64,000 bases of DNA, taken from assembly GCA_949825045.1 (NCBI GenBank), contig OX463824.1:27808001-27872000 (forward strand). The letters are read 5' to 3'. Each line of letters starts with the position of its first letter. Position 1 is the first letter of the stretch. Under the pieces are notes generated by a model. It had not been told where the DNA came from. It searched no databases and saw only the letters and a list, made by a program, of their open reading frames with translations. Below, piece after piece: positions 45,311-55,604 of this stretch. The DNA is from Argyresthia goedartella. Its lineage: Eukaryota; Arthropoda; Insecta; Lepidoptera; Argyresthiidae. The translations under genes were made by a program, and so were the position numbers.

Positions 45311-46051
45311 ATGGCCAACTGTTTGCGGTATACCAAGCAAATACCTAAGTTAGATGATAAAAATCCGAAAATAGTGTGCCACGGCTGTGATAGGCAGATC
45401 TGTGTTAAGTGCAGCGGGTTACTTGTGACAGAGCTCAGAGTGATTGCATTGCAGTCGCCGACACTCAAATATTTGTGCCCCGATTGTGAGCAAGGCGCTC
45501 GCCAACTGCCCGCCTTGAGGAAGTTAGTGGATGAACTCAAAACCGAAGTGGATGCCTTGAGGACTAGCCAACCAGCAGTCAATGTTGAGGCCATCATCGA
45601 TGAGATAGAGGAGCGAAACCGAAGGGCATCAAATGTCATTATGTTCGGGGTGCCGGAGTTGCATGCGGATGGGGATGAGCCAACTTCAGTAGAGGCTCGG
45701 AAGATTTTTGACCAGGAGCAGGTGGAGAAGGCATTGGCCTCACTGCCCGAGCCAGTGGCACCTGTGGCCCTAATACGCCTGGGAAAGCCCCAGCCTGGCT
45801 CGGGCCCTCGGCCCATCAAACTAGTACTGCCAAACAGGAAAGCAGAGATCCAGGTATTAAAGAATGGTAAAAAGCTTAGAGAGTTTACGGCCAAAAATGA
45901 CCTAACCCCTTGCCAGCGCGACCACCTGACAAATCTGCGACGAGAACTCACACAACGAATCGAAAAAGGTGAGGATAACCTCACCATCAGATATGTTAAC
46001 AACAAACCGATCATAACAACACACATCGATGAAACCACAAAAAAGTCTTAA
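45311..46051 (+). CDS. CR1-like LINE ORF1 protein
   Basis: 246 codons from an ATG in AAAATGG context. Residues 19-57 carry a Cys pattern (VCHGCDRQICVKCSG, later YLCPDCEQG) like a PHD or esterase-type zinc finger. A Leu-rich helix (LPALRKLVDELKTEVDALR) may be a coiled coil. VEAIIDEIEERNRRASNVIM starts an RRM-like part with FGVPEL and ALIRLGKP, ending in a basic C-terminus. It is intact and probably binds the element's RNA. It precedes ORF2 by a few tens of bases. Confidence 0.75.
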   Translation: MANCLRYTKQIPKLDDKNPKIVCHGCDRQICVKCSGLLVTELRVIALQSPTLKYLCPDCEQGARQLPALRKLVDELKTEVDALRTSQPAVNVEAIIDEIEERNRRASNVIMFGVPELHADGDEPTSVEARKIFDQEQVEKALASLPEPVAPVALIRLGKPQPGSGPRPIKLVLPNRKAEIQVLKNGKKLREFTAKNDLTPCQRDHLTNLRRELTQRIEKGEDNLTIRYVNNKPIITTHIDETTKKS

Positions 46052-46074
46052 CTAATGGTCTGACGCAATTAACG

Positions 46075-48864
46075 TTTTTCTACACGAACTTGGCATCTTT
46101 AAAGGCAAAACGAGATTTATTCTTATCGGAAATTGGCAAAACAAACCCTACTTTTATTATTATAACAGAGACCCAACTAAAATCCAAAATCACAAACAAC
46201 TTGATAGACATTAGGGGTGATAGAAGCAACGACAGTTGATATGGAGGAGTAGCCATATATATTGCACATGAACACAACAACATACCTATTGTAACTAGTT
46301 TACATCTGACCTTCAACAACTTACCTGAGGTGGAAGCCCTTTGGGTAAACATCACCTATGGCAATTTTAAATTACTCATCGGAGGAATCTACCGTCCCAC
46401 AGAGTACAGCTATAAAACCTCAGATCAACTACTGTTCGAAACGATACAAAAAGCAGCTGATGCAAAACAAAACCTCTTAATTGCGGGAGATTTTAACCTT
46501 CCTGACCTTGAGTGGCCCTTACAAAACCTAGATGGATACAAACCGCTTCATGAAAAATTTGTGGATATGTTTACCAATAGCAATCTATACCAACTAGTAA
46601 CAGATATTACACGAAAACGTAACAATGAAGAATCATTGCTAGATCTTATACTATGCAATGATGAAAACCTATGCACAAGCATTATTCATCACCCACCAAT
46701 AGGTAAAAGTGACCTCATGGTTCTAATTGGTACACTGCAATTTGAGAGTGGATTTTTATCAAAATCGTTGAACAAGCCCCTGAGAAGAGACTTCTTTGGA
46801 GCTAACTATGACTCTGTGTCGTCTATGTTGGCTTCTAAACACATAAATAGTCCTAGTCACAACGACGTTAACAATACCTGGGATGAGTTCAAGACTACTA
46901 TAATACAAACCATAGAAACAACAATACCTCTTCGAAGACCGAGCAAACACCGCAACCACAGAAAACCATGGATAGGTCCAGAGATAGTCAAACTCACCCA
47001 ACAAAAACTTCAAAAATGGCAACTATATCGACTTACAAAAACAACAGAGACATATGAAGATTACAGAAAAATAAACAATAGAATCATTGCAGAAGTCAGG
47101 AAGTCAAGGATTAAGTTTGAAAGAGGAATAGTTAACAGTAACCCGAAATGCTTTTATGGGTACATTCGCCAACAGCTTACATCCAGAGTAGCTGTACCAC
47201 CTTCGCTTAAAGATGAATCCACAGGGACGGTTACTTGTAAAAACAATGAAGTCTCCGAGATCTTTGCAAAACAATTTGAAAAATCCTATGTAAGAGAACA
47301 GCCCAACTTACAAATTCCTACTCCAGATGTACCAATCTTATTAAACTCACTTGACCATATTGAGTTTTCGCCAGATGAAGCCACAAAGGTGATGAAAACA
47401 TTCAACGATGACACAGCTATGGGACCAGACGGGATACCTGCAATACTGCTCAACAAATGCAAAAATGTTCTGAACTGTAAACTTGCATCTATTATGGAAC
47501 AGTCCTTTAGAACGGGTAGTCTACCGCATGACTGGAAGGAAGCAGTTGTGACGCCGATTTATAAGAAAGGAGATAAACTTGTCGCAGCCAACTATCGCCC
47601 AATAAGTCTCACAAGCATCATATGCAAGGCAATGGAAAAGATAATCGTCACAAAAATCCGCGAATTCCTATCCAAAGAGCAGGTTATAATTGATGAACAA
47701 CACGGATTTGTTCCAAGAAGATCCACGGTGACCAACCTTCTGCTATGCCTAGATTACTGGACAGCAAATTGGAATGACCGCGTGCCCACAGATGTGGTTT
47801 ATCTAGACTATGAGAAAGTGTTTGACCGCGTTCCTATAAAAAGACTAGTCTCGAAACTGCAACACTTTGGAATTCGTGGTAACCTTCTTATGTGGATTGA
47901 AAACTTCCTGAGCGATCGTACCTTTAGGGTGAGAGTTGGGAATGACCTCTCAGATTCCTACAACGTCCTGAGTGGTGTCCCACAAGGATCAGTGCTTGGA
48001 CCAATTTTATTCTGCGTATACCTAACTGACCTAAAGGTAATAATAAAGTCGGGACTTTCACTGTTTGCAGATGATACAAAAATCATGGGAAATCCGCTAA
48101 TATCGCACAATATAATACAAGAAGACTTGAACCGCATTTTTGAATGGACACAGAATTGGCTAATAACCTTAAATCCTGGAAAGTGTACGGTTCTGCATGT
48201 TGGGAACAATAATCCAAAGTTACCATACAGCATTAATATGCAAACACTGGATCCTGTTACAACACAAAGAGACCTAGGGGTCGCAATATCAACTGACCTT
48301 AAATGGGAGATTCATATACTTTCAATTACTAAGAAAGCCAACTCGCTAACATATATGATTCGGAAATCCTTTGATTATATTGACAAAGAATTATTCTTGA
48401 GACTTTACAAGACTTATGTCAGACCACTCCTTGAGTATGCTTTCCAAATATGGAGCCCTTACTTCCAGAAGGACAAAGACTTGCTGGAGAAAGTCCAAAG
48501 AAGAGCAACCAAGATGGTAGTAGGACTTCGTGACAAGCCTTATGAGCAGCGACTTGCAGAGCTAGGATTGAGCATGCTAGAGCAACGACGTAAACGTGGA
48601 GATCTCATAGAAACATATAAGATTCTAACTGGCTACTATGATGTATCGACTATGAAGGAAATGTTTACGATGAACCAGAATCACCACCTCAGAGGACACA
48701 CACTGAAACTCCAAGGGCTCTCATTTACAAGTAACCCACGCAAACACCTTCTATCAAACCGAGTGGTCCGCGAGTGGAACAGACTTCCAGAAACTGTTAT
48801 TAGTGCACCATCAGTGAACAGTTTTAAAAATAGACTTGACAATTGTATAAAACAAGTGCTGTGA
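46075..48864 (+). pseudogene. CR1-like LINE ORF2: endonuclease and reverse transcriptase
   Basis: In one frame from about 46075: TNPTFIIITETQLKSK (endonuclease Glu), a TGA at 46237-46239, GGVAIYIAHE, LLIGGIYRPTEYSY, LLIAGDFNLPDLEW (Asp-Asn motif) and PPIGKSDLMVLIG (SD motif). RT: AMGPDGIPAILLNKC, AANYRPISLTSIICKAMEKI, QHGFVPRRSTVTNLL, VVYLDYEKVFDRVP, LSGVPQGSVLGPILF and LSLFADDTKIMG. The tail ends VNSFKNRLDNCIKQVL. Apart from the TGA the 900-odd codons are clean, so the element inserted recently; the longest open part starts at 46330. Confidence 0.85.
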
Positions 48865-48907
48865 AATGTGAACTGATATGCAGGCATCAGCTTTAAGCTG
48901 CTTGTGC

Positions 48908-48938
48908 ATAATAAATAATAATAATAATAATAAATCAT
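48908..48938 (+). repeat. (AAT)n tail of the CR1-like LINE
   Basis: ATAATAAATAATAATAATAA followed by TAAATCAT, marking the 3' end of the element. The next base starts the target duplication of the RTE insertion. Confidence 0.8.
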
Positions 48939-48951
48939 TGTCAGGAAACCT
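48939..48951. repeat. Target site duplication of the RTE element, left
   Basis: TGTCAGGAAACCT, identical to 54398-54410 on the other side of the RTE. Confidence 0.75.
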
Positions 48952-49233
48952 ATCTATTTAGCCTCCCGCACCCACTGTTGAGTATAGGCCTCCTCTTCAG
49001 CATGCCACTTGACGTGGTCCTGTACCAGCCTCATCCGCTGGCGCCCAGCAAAGTAGATAGAATTGTCTGCCCACCAGGCGGGTGGTCTTGGTCAAGTTGT
49101 GTTCCTTGGCCACCATTCCGTTACTGCTTTTGTCTTACCTTCTGTCTTCCCTGCCAGCCAAGTGTCCCTCCATCTCCACTTTAACCTCGCGATCCTCTTA
49201 CCCACGTCTACGACCTTGGTTCGTCATCCTTGT

Positions 49234-49248
49234 CTCGGATCTGTAAGT
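49234..49248. repeat. Target site duplication of the Jockey element, left
   Basis: CTCGGATCTGTAAGT, identical to 54145-54159. Confidence 0.85.
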
Positions 49249-50267
49249 TTTTTTTTTATGTCTTGCTTTTATACAGCAATCTGTCATCTAGGAGATTCAG
49301 CTATAGATTTGATGTGTAGACAGGTTTTTAGATATGGGACCAGTGTACCATCCTTTAAATTTATTCTTAGATTAGTTTAGCAGGTCTTGTGATGCTCTTC
49401 TTTTTAGTCTTTTGAAGGTTATCGGTTCCATGATCAGGTTTAGGGCCAGTGAGTTAGGATGCCTTTCTAGTCTTGCTTTATATCTCTTGAGGTTGTATAC
49501 AATCTCCTCCTGTACCATTGGGACTTTCAAATCTCGATGAATGCGTTCATTAGTAATGTACCATGGTGCATTTGTGATTAGTCGTAGAATTTTTGATTGG
49601 AACCTTTGAAGGAATATTTGATTTGGAAGCCGTTCCCCAAAGTTGTATGCCGTAGGTCCATATAGGTTTTATGATGCATTTGTAGATTAGTAACTTGCTC
49701 TCTAGTGACATTTACGACTTTTTGTTTAGGAGCCAGTATAAGTTGTGGAGCATCAGGCCTAAGGCTTTAAGCTTCGTGAATATGTGCTTTCTCCAGGTTA
49801 AGCGTCGGTCTAGAAAGATTCTTGAGGTATCTGTTTCCCATTCGTCATAACTGGAGGAAATGTGTCTCTTCTGGTGGTGAAGGTAACTTGAATAGATTTG
49901 GTTTCATTTGCTTTTATTCTCTAGTCCCTGAGCCAGTCTGTTATGGAATTTATGCTCAATTGAAGTTTGGCTGAAGCTGCTGTTGGGCTCTGGTCTGAGG
50001 CTAGGACTGCCGTGTCGTCAGCAAAGGTTCCAGTAACAACATCAGTGCTGGCAGGTAAGTCTGCGGTGTAAAGGATATAAAGGATATATAGTACAGGTCC
50101 AAGGACACTTTCCTGTGGCACTCCTGCTTGTATTGGGTGTAAAGTAGTTGAGTCCTCTCCCAGCTTGACATAGAAGTATCTCTCACTCAGATATGATTTG
50201 AGGAATAGGTAGTAATTATTGGGAAGGTACAGTCTGATTTTGTAGAGTAGTCCTTCGTGCCATACTC

Positions 50268-51213
50268 GGTCAAATGCCTAGAAATATTGCAGAGCAGTAC
50301 TCCTTTTTTTCGAATGTGGTGTTTATTTTTTCTATCAATCTGTGGACCTGTTCTATTATACTATGCCTCTGTCTAAAGCCAAACTGGTGCTCTGGAATGA
50401 TGTTTTTCTCGTGGATTATAGGCATGAGTCTCCTTAGGAACAATGTTTCCAGTAATTTTGATGTGATTGAGAGTAGGCTTATTAGACAATATGATTTTAC
50501 ATCCGTTGCTGGTTTTCCCCGTTTAACAATCATTATTATTTGTGCCACTTTCCATTGCCCTGGGATGAAGTTTCGCTGTAGAATGGCATTAAATATAGAT
50601 GTTAGGAGTTCCACCGCTTCCACTGGCAAATGTTTAAGGATGGTTGCAGTTATAAGATCAAATCCTGGAGATTTGTGGTTAGCTAGATTCTTTATTGCAG
50701 TAACAACTTCGTTCTTAGAAAAAAAATCTACTGGAGGATCAAGCTGGTAAGTCTTAGTTAGTAGCTCATTTACTTCATTGGTTTTAGTAGAGCCGTCGTC
50801 TGGGTTTGGGACGAATACCCTTTCTAGGGGTACGCGAAAGTGTCAGCCTTCTCTGTGTCACTTTTCGCCCATGTTTGGTCAGGTTTTCGTCAGGTTTGCA
50901 TATAGGGGGGTGATGCTTCTGAGGCTGGTTTAGCTTTTTAGTGGCTTTGCACAGCGAGTAGTCAATTCCTGCCGTTCCATCAAGACTTCTAAGGTATTTC
51001 TGAACTCCTTCATTCCTTACATCTTCAAGTAGTGTTTTAAGTTTATTGGTGATATAGTTCAGTGTCTTTTTATTGCTGGGATACCTGTGAGTTTGCCACG
51101 CTTTCCTTGCTCTCCGTTTCTCTGCAAGTATGTCTCTTATGTTTTTGGGAATTTGTGTTTGATCTTTTGCTTTCGGCTCTGGGGTTGATTGCCATGCTGA
51201 CGCTTGTATGCAT
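50268..51213. repeat. 946-bp tandem duplication, unit 1
   Basis: Starts GGTCAAATGCCTAGAAATAT and ends CGCTTGTATGCAT. Four substitutions separate it from unit 2, by my count. It covers the ORF2 linker and the start of the RT domain. Confidence 0.9.
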
Positions 51214-52159
51214 GGTCAAATGCCTAGAAATATTGCAGAGCAGTACTCCTTTTTTTCGAATGTGGTATTTATTTTTTCTATCAATCTGTGGACCTGTTCT
51301 ATTATACTATGCCTCTGTCTAAGGCCAAACTGGTGCTCTGGAATGATGTTTTTCTCGTGGATTATAGGCATGAGTCTCCTTAGGAACAATGTTTCCAGTA
51401 ATTTTGATGTGATTGAGAGTAGGCTTATTAGACAATATGATTTTAAATCCGTTGCTGGTTTTCCCCGTTTAACAATCATTATTATTTGTGCCACTTTCCA
51501 TTGCCCTGGGATGAAGTTTCGCTGTAGAATGGCATTAAATATAGATGTTAGGAGTTCCACCGCTTCCACTGGCAAATGTTTAAGGATGGTTGCAGTTATA
51601 AGATCAAATCCTGGAGATTTGTGGTTAGCTAGATTCTTTATTGCAGTAACAACTTCGTTCTTAGAAAAAAAATCTACTGGAGGATCAAGCTGGTAAGTCT
51701 TAGTTAGTAGCTCATTTACTTCATTGGTTTTAGTAGAGCCGTCGTCTGGGTTTGGGACGAATACCCTTTCTAGGGGTACGCGAAAGTGTCAGCCTTCTCT
51801 GTGTCACTTTTCGCCCATGTTTGGTCAGGTTTTCGTCAGGTTTGCATATAGGGGGGTGATGCTTCTGAGGCTGGTTTAGCTTTTTAGTGGCTTTGCACAG
51901 CGAGTAGTCAATTCCTGCCGTTCCATCAAGACTGCTAAGGTATTTCTGAACTCCTTCATTCCTTACATCTTCAAGTAGTGTTTTAAGTTTATTGGTGATA
52001 TAGTTCAGTGTCTTTTTATTGCTGGGATACCTGTGAGTTTGCCACGCTTTCCTTGCTCTCCGTTTCTCTGCAAGTATGTCTCTTATGTTTTTGGGAATTT
52101 GTGTTTGATCTTTTGCTTTCGGCTCTGGGGTTGATTGCCATGCTGACGCTTGTATGCAT
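51214..52159. repeat. 946-bp tandem duplication, unit 2
   Basis: Abuts unit 1 without spacer. Sequence then continues into the unduplicated linker (TGATTAAAGTGTTCC). Confidence 0.9.
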
Positions 52160-52949
52160 TGATTAAAGTGTTCCACAGCTTCTTCAATATCAGTATCACT
52201 TTTAAGCGGTGCAGAAATGCAGATTCTTTCGGATGCTAGTTGTTGTAAGTGTTCCCAGTCTGTTTGTCGATTGTGTAACTTGCAGGGTCTGGGTGTGATT
52301 ATGACGTTCATGTCGACTGTAGCAAATACTGGGGGGAGTGATCAGATGAGAGTTCATAGCTACCCTTGCATTCTATTTTATCCTTGCTTAGTCCTTTGAT
52401 TATGTAAAAATCTAGAAGATCTGGTATCTTGTTTTTGTCAGTAGGCCAGTAAGTTGATTTTCCAGATGAGACCACGCTTAAGCAAGTTTATGGCTTGCAG
52501 TAGCTGCCTTCCCTTCGCAGTAGTTGTTCTGGCCCCCCAAGATGTGTGCTTAGCATTATAATCGCCTCCAGTAACAAATCTTCTCCCAAGATGGTCAAGA
52601 AACTTGATGTAGTTTTCCTTTTTAAGTTTGTGTTTTGGTAGGCAGTAGACAGCACACAGCGTTAGTGGGCCTTGCCAATCTTCGATACAAATATTTGTAG
52701 CTTGAAACATTTCTGTGCAGTATGGCTCCATTTCATAGTGGCGTATGTTTTGTTTTACTAGGATAGCGCTTCCTCCATGTGCTGCCCGGGATGGATGCAT
52801 AGTGTGATAAACTTTGTACTTAGGGATACTGAAGTTGTTCTTATCAGTGAAGTGTGTCTCAGTTATCAACATGATGTCAATATTATTTTCTTCAAGAAAA
52901 GCTTTTACTTCTAGCTTGTGGTTTGGCAGCCCGTTGGTATTCCATAGGA

Positions 52950-54144
52950 CTAATTTAATTGAATCGAATTTGGCAGTCTGGATGTTATGGACAATAGTAG
53001 ATACGTTACAGCAGTAAATTGCTGCATCATTGACATGAGCATCTTCATCTCATCTGGTTTTGTAGGGTTGGGTGGTGTATTGGGGCTTAGGTTGTCCTTG
53101 TATATTTCATCAGGCTTTTCAGTTGCTTTAGCAGCGTCAATATAGGAGTATGTTTGGGGCTTTGGTAGAAGGTTACCAGGTGCTTTAGTTGCCTTATTTC
53201 CTGACATGGTTTTCGGTCTTAGTGATGGGTATTTCATTTTTTGGAGCTCTTTGAATACTGTACATCCCTTGTAGTTAGCTGGGTGGTTCCCCTACACATT
53301 ACATTTGACATCATTTGATCTAGTCTTCCTGGGACAATCTACTGACAAGTGCTCACCAGCACATTTTATGCATTTTGGCTGTCTTCAGCAGTGTGTCTTA
53401 GTGTGACCGTATTGTTGGCACTTGGCGCACAGCGGGATCACCCTTTTTGGAATTTGCTCTTCTATCTTGACTTGGCAGTGTAGCAGGTATTTTAGGTTAT
53501 AAATGTCCTTGTTATTGCTGCTTGGTTGTAGTTCAATAAAGAATATGGGCAGTGGTTTGATGGTGGACCTTGCCTTGATGTTCCAGATATTAGTGGCGGT
53601 GTGACCAAGCTCGCATAGTGCTTGTTTAATATCATCAGTATCAGTTGATGGGTGGATATTCTTCAAAACTACCTTGTAGGTTCTGTCTTGCTTAGGTTTG
53701 TATCAGTGAAATTCTGTACCCTTGAGTTCAAGTTGGTTAACAATATTTTTGTAGTGTTCACCAGATTTAGGTTGTATTTTGACTTGGTCGTTGCGTAAGA
53801 CCTTAATCAAGTAGTTGTCTTTGGCATGCTCGTCGAGGAGATCGATAAGAGGTTGAATATTACCCACTCTGTCTTGGTTGGTTGGTCTTGGTTCTTTCAT
53901 TGCATGTTGAGATTGCCGTTTCTGACCCTCCAATTGTGCTGGTTCTGGTTCAGTATGTAGACCAGTGAAGCTGTTTGACAATTGTATGGGGTTACTAAGC
54001 CAGTAGTTGTCCACTTTGGCTTGTTTGTGAGGTTGGTTGGTATAGCGTTCGCGGGGGCTGCGAGTTCTTTTGCCATTTTTGACGGAAGAGTTTTGTTCTT
54101 GCGTCGAATTTTGCAAGTTGGACAGGTCGCCGAGAGATTGGGTC
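52950..54144 (-). pseudogene. Jockey ORF1, gag-like zinc-knuckle protein
   Basis: On -: QNSSVKNGKRTRSPRERYTN, then IDLLDEHAKDNYLIKVLRND and a PRE_C2HC-like segment (KNIHPSTDTDDIKQALCELG, VIPLCAKCQQYGHTKTHC), a second knuckle (CIKCAGEHLSVDC) and a third remnant. Stops at about 53702 and 53383 split it. Three CCHC knuckles after such a domain are the hallmark of Jockey and X-element gag proteins. Confidence 0.8.
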
Positions 54145-54159
54145 CTCGGATCTGTAAGT
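54145..54159. repeat. Target site duplication of the Jockey element, right
   Basis: CTCGGATCTGTAAGT, as at 49234-49248. Confidence 0.85.
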
Positions 54160-54397
54160 GAGTATAGGTAGAACACATTGGTTGAACACCTTGGTTTTGA
54201 TTAGGACCCGAAAGATTGGACACAATCTTGGTCTTGGACACATTCCTGAGGCCTACCGCAAGGGAAGCTTTATGCAGGTCCTCGAGCATAGTCTGAAGAT
54301 CCACATAGTTCTCGGCTAGGAGGATGAGGTCGTCGGCAAAGCGTAGATGTGATATACATAGGCTGTAGATGTTAATTCTCTGCCCTTCCCAGTGGAG

Positions 54398-54410
54398 TGT
54401 CAGGAAACCT
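54398..54410. repeat. Target site duplication of the RTE element, right
   Basis: TGTCAGGAAACCT, as at 48939-48951; original intron resumes after it. Confidence 0.75.
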
Positions 54411-54604
54411 GCATATCATAAATAACCAGATACCTAGATATGTTAGCTCATCTGTCTATGAATCTAGGTCTATTGAGCTCATAATTTATATATCACCAAA
54501 TTGATGGGAAGATTAACCATCACCATTGATAATGACATAATTAATTTTTGTGTGACATAATTAATTTTATATAACGAAATTCAGTAAACAATTTATTTTT
54601 CCAG

Positions 54605-54850
54605 GTAAAGGTCTCGGCCTCCGCATAACCCCTCTGCCGGCTGGTCACATGCTCGGTGGTACAATCTGGCGTATCGCAGCCCCAGGTGAAGAGGACATTG
54701 TCTACGCTCCAGATTTCAATCACAAAAAGGAAAGGCATCTCAATGGCTGTGAGATCGAAAAACTGATGAGGCCGTCTCTGTTGCTGCTGGGGTCGATGAA
54801 TGCGAATTATGTGCAGCCAAGGAGACGGTTGAGAGATGAGAAACTGATGA
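54605..54850 (+). CDS. cpsf2: cpsf2 exon 3
   Basis: After TTTTTCCAG; residues 139-220. [40 protein letters not shown] and [20 protein letters not shown] are conserved in the metallo-beta-lactamase half. Ends CTG ATG A|GTAAGT. Confidence 0.95.
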
Positions 54851-54940
54851 GTAAGTTGCTTGGATGATGGAGAATGTGATTTGAGTACAATAGTTTGATA
54901 TTATATGGTTCTCACCACTGCCACTGTTAATTGTTTTGGA

Positions 54941-55345
54941 TGAGTCTATTGACTAAAAAAGCAACTCAAAATCTTCTTTCTTGGTTTACAAGAGGGAATA
55001 ATGCACACACTGGTGGGACAAACTCCTTGGCCAAGAATCGAGGTTCTGCCTTCCCAAATATTATATAGTATTTGTGGTTTTGAATGAGTCTATTAACTAA
55101 AAAAATAAGTAATTTTCGTGGTTTACAAGAGGGAATAATGCACAAACTGGTGGGACAACCTCCTTGCTAAAAATCGAGGTTCTACCTTGCCAAATATTAT
55201 AGAATCTGTGGGTTTGCATGAGTCTATTGACTAAAAAAATAAGTAATTTTCCTGGTTTACAAGAGAGAATAATGCACAACCTGGTCAGCAACCTTCTTGG
55301 CCAAGCATCGGAATTCTACCTTGCCACAAGCTAAACGTCTAGGGT
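54941..55345. repeat. Minisatellite, three units of 134-144 bp, in cpsf2 intron 3
   Basis: Each unit starts TGAGTCTATTRACTAAAAAA and holds GTTTACAAGAG-GAATAATGC and TCGAGGTTCTRCCTTSCCAA. The units begin at 54941, 55085 and 55219; the last is the most diverged. Confidence 0.85.
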
Positions 55346-55604
55346 TAGTTTCCCGGCCGAAACTATAACAACAAACAAACTCTCATATCTTTGATGTTTA
55401 CATATTTATGATGTCAAAGTTTCTGATTCTCACAACATATAAATAAGAAATCATGGTTTACAATTGATCGTAATGGTCACAGTCTCACATGATATAACAT
55501 TAGTTTATTCTAGTGTGGGACCAGGGGCCCGAGTCTCTTATGAAACACAAATAGAAACAGAGCTAGCCTTTAGAAAGCCGGCCGTTTCAGACGCTTTTGC
55601 TGAT

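Larger units (their letters stand above)
45240..48938 (+). mobile_element. CR1-like LINE, nearly intact
   Basis: Two open frames in host orientation: a zinc-finger ORF1 (45311-46051) and an endonuclease/RT ORF2 (about 46075-48864), followed by an AATAATAAT-type tail (48908-48938). The 5' border is set only approximately by the end of recognisable intron. One in-frame stop in ORF2 is the only clear defect. A PHD-like ORF1 and a short repeat tail are typical of CR1-group elements; the exact clade could also be Daphne-like. Confidence 0.75.
49384..53010 (-). pseudogene. Jockey ORF2: endonuclease and reverse transcriptase
   Basis: On -: endonuclease (MLITETHFTDKNNF, GGSAILVKQNIRHYE, RRFVTGGDYNAKHTSWG at 52872-52438), linker (KAWQTHRYPSNKKTLNYI at 52311-51730), then RT start PVEAVELLTSIFNAILQRNF with CLISLLSITSKLLETLF and EHQFGFRQRHSIIEQVHRLI in both units of the duplication, and MPQESVLGPVLYILYILYTA with TFADDTAVLASD at 50121-49921. 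A decayed thumb follows, with a poly-A end. The duplication and stops prevent function. Before the duplication this was a normal Jockey layout. Confidence 0.8.
49249..54144 (-). mobile_element. Jockey-clade LINE inserted in the RTE element
   Basis: On - from 54144: a gag-like ORF1 with zinc knuckles, an endonuclease/RT ORF2 and a 3' end with a poly-A run (T run on + at 49247-49258) touching the 15-bp duplication. Length 4.9 kb, including a 946-bp internal duplication. Several stops and frame changes. The first element codons follow the target site immediately, so the 5' UTR is missing or very short. Confidence 0.85.
48952..54397 (-). mobile_element. RTE LINE, split by a Jockey insertion
   Basis: Two pieces on -: 54397-54145 encodes SHLRFADDLILLAENYVDLQ, MLEDLHKASLAVGL and, in another frame, VFNQCVLPILTYRSE; 49248-48952 encodes the RTE tail (KVEMEGHLAG, EEEAYTQQWVREA-type end). 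Removing 49249-54144 and one 15-bp copy joins them in RTE order. The whole is flanked by 13-bp duplications. It is 5'-truncated and frameshifted. Confidence 0.8.
45038..54604 (+). other. cpsf2: cpsf2 intron 2, nested retrotransposon stack
   Basis: 9567 bp between GTATGT and TTTTTCCAG. A CR1-like LINE fills about 45240-48938, an RTE LINE 48952-54397, and a Jockey LINE lies inside the RTE at 49249-54144. Only about 200 bp at each end look like original intron. Confidence 0.9.

Noticed and set aside
45259..46038. 259-codon - strand ORF
   Set aside because: It is antisense to the LINE ORF1, which has the recognisable zinc-finger pattern on +.
46330..48864. An 844-codon host gene
   Set aside because: Endonuclease and RT motifs identify LINE ORF2; it also lies inside an intron.
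50274..51696. 158- and 162-codon + strand ORFs that look like a duplicated gene
   Set aside because: They are antisense shadows of the Jockey RT in the two units of the 946-bp duplication.
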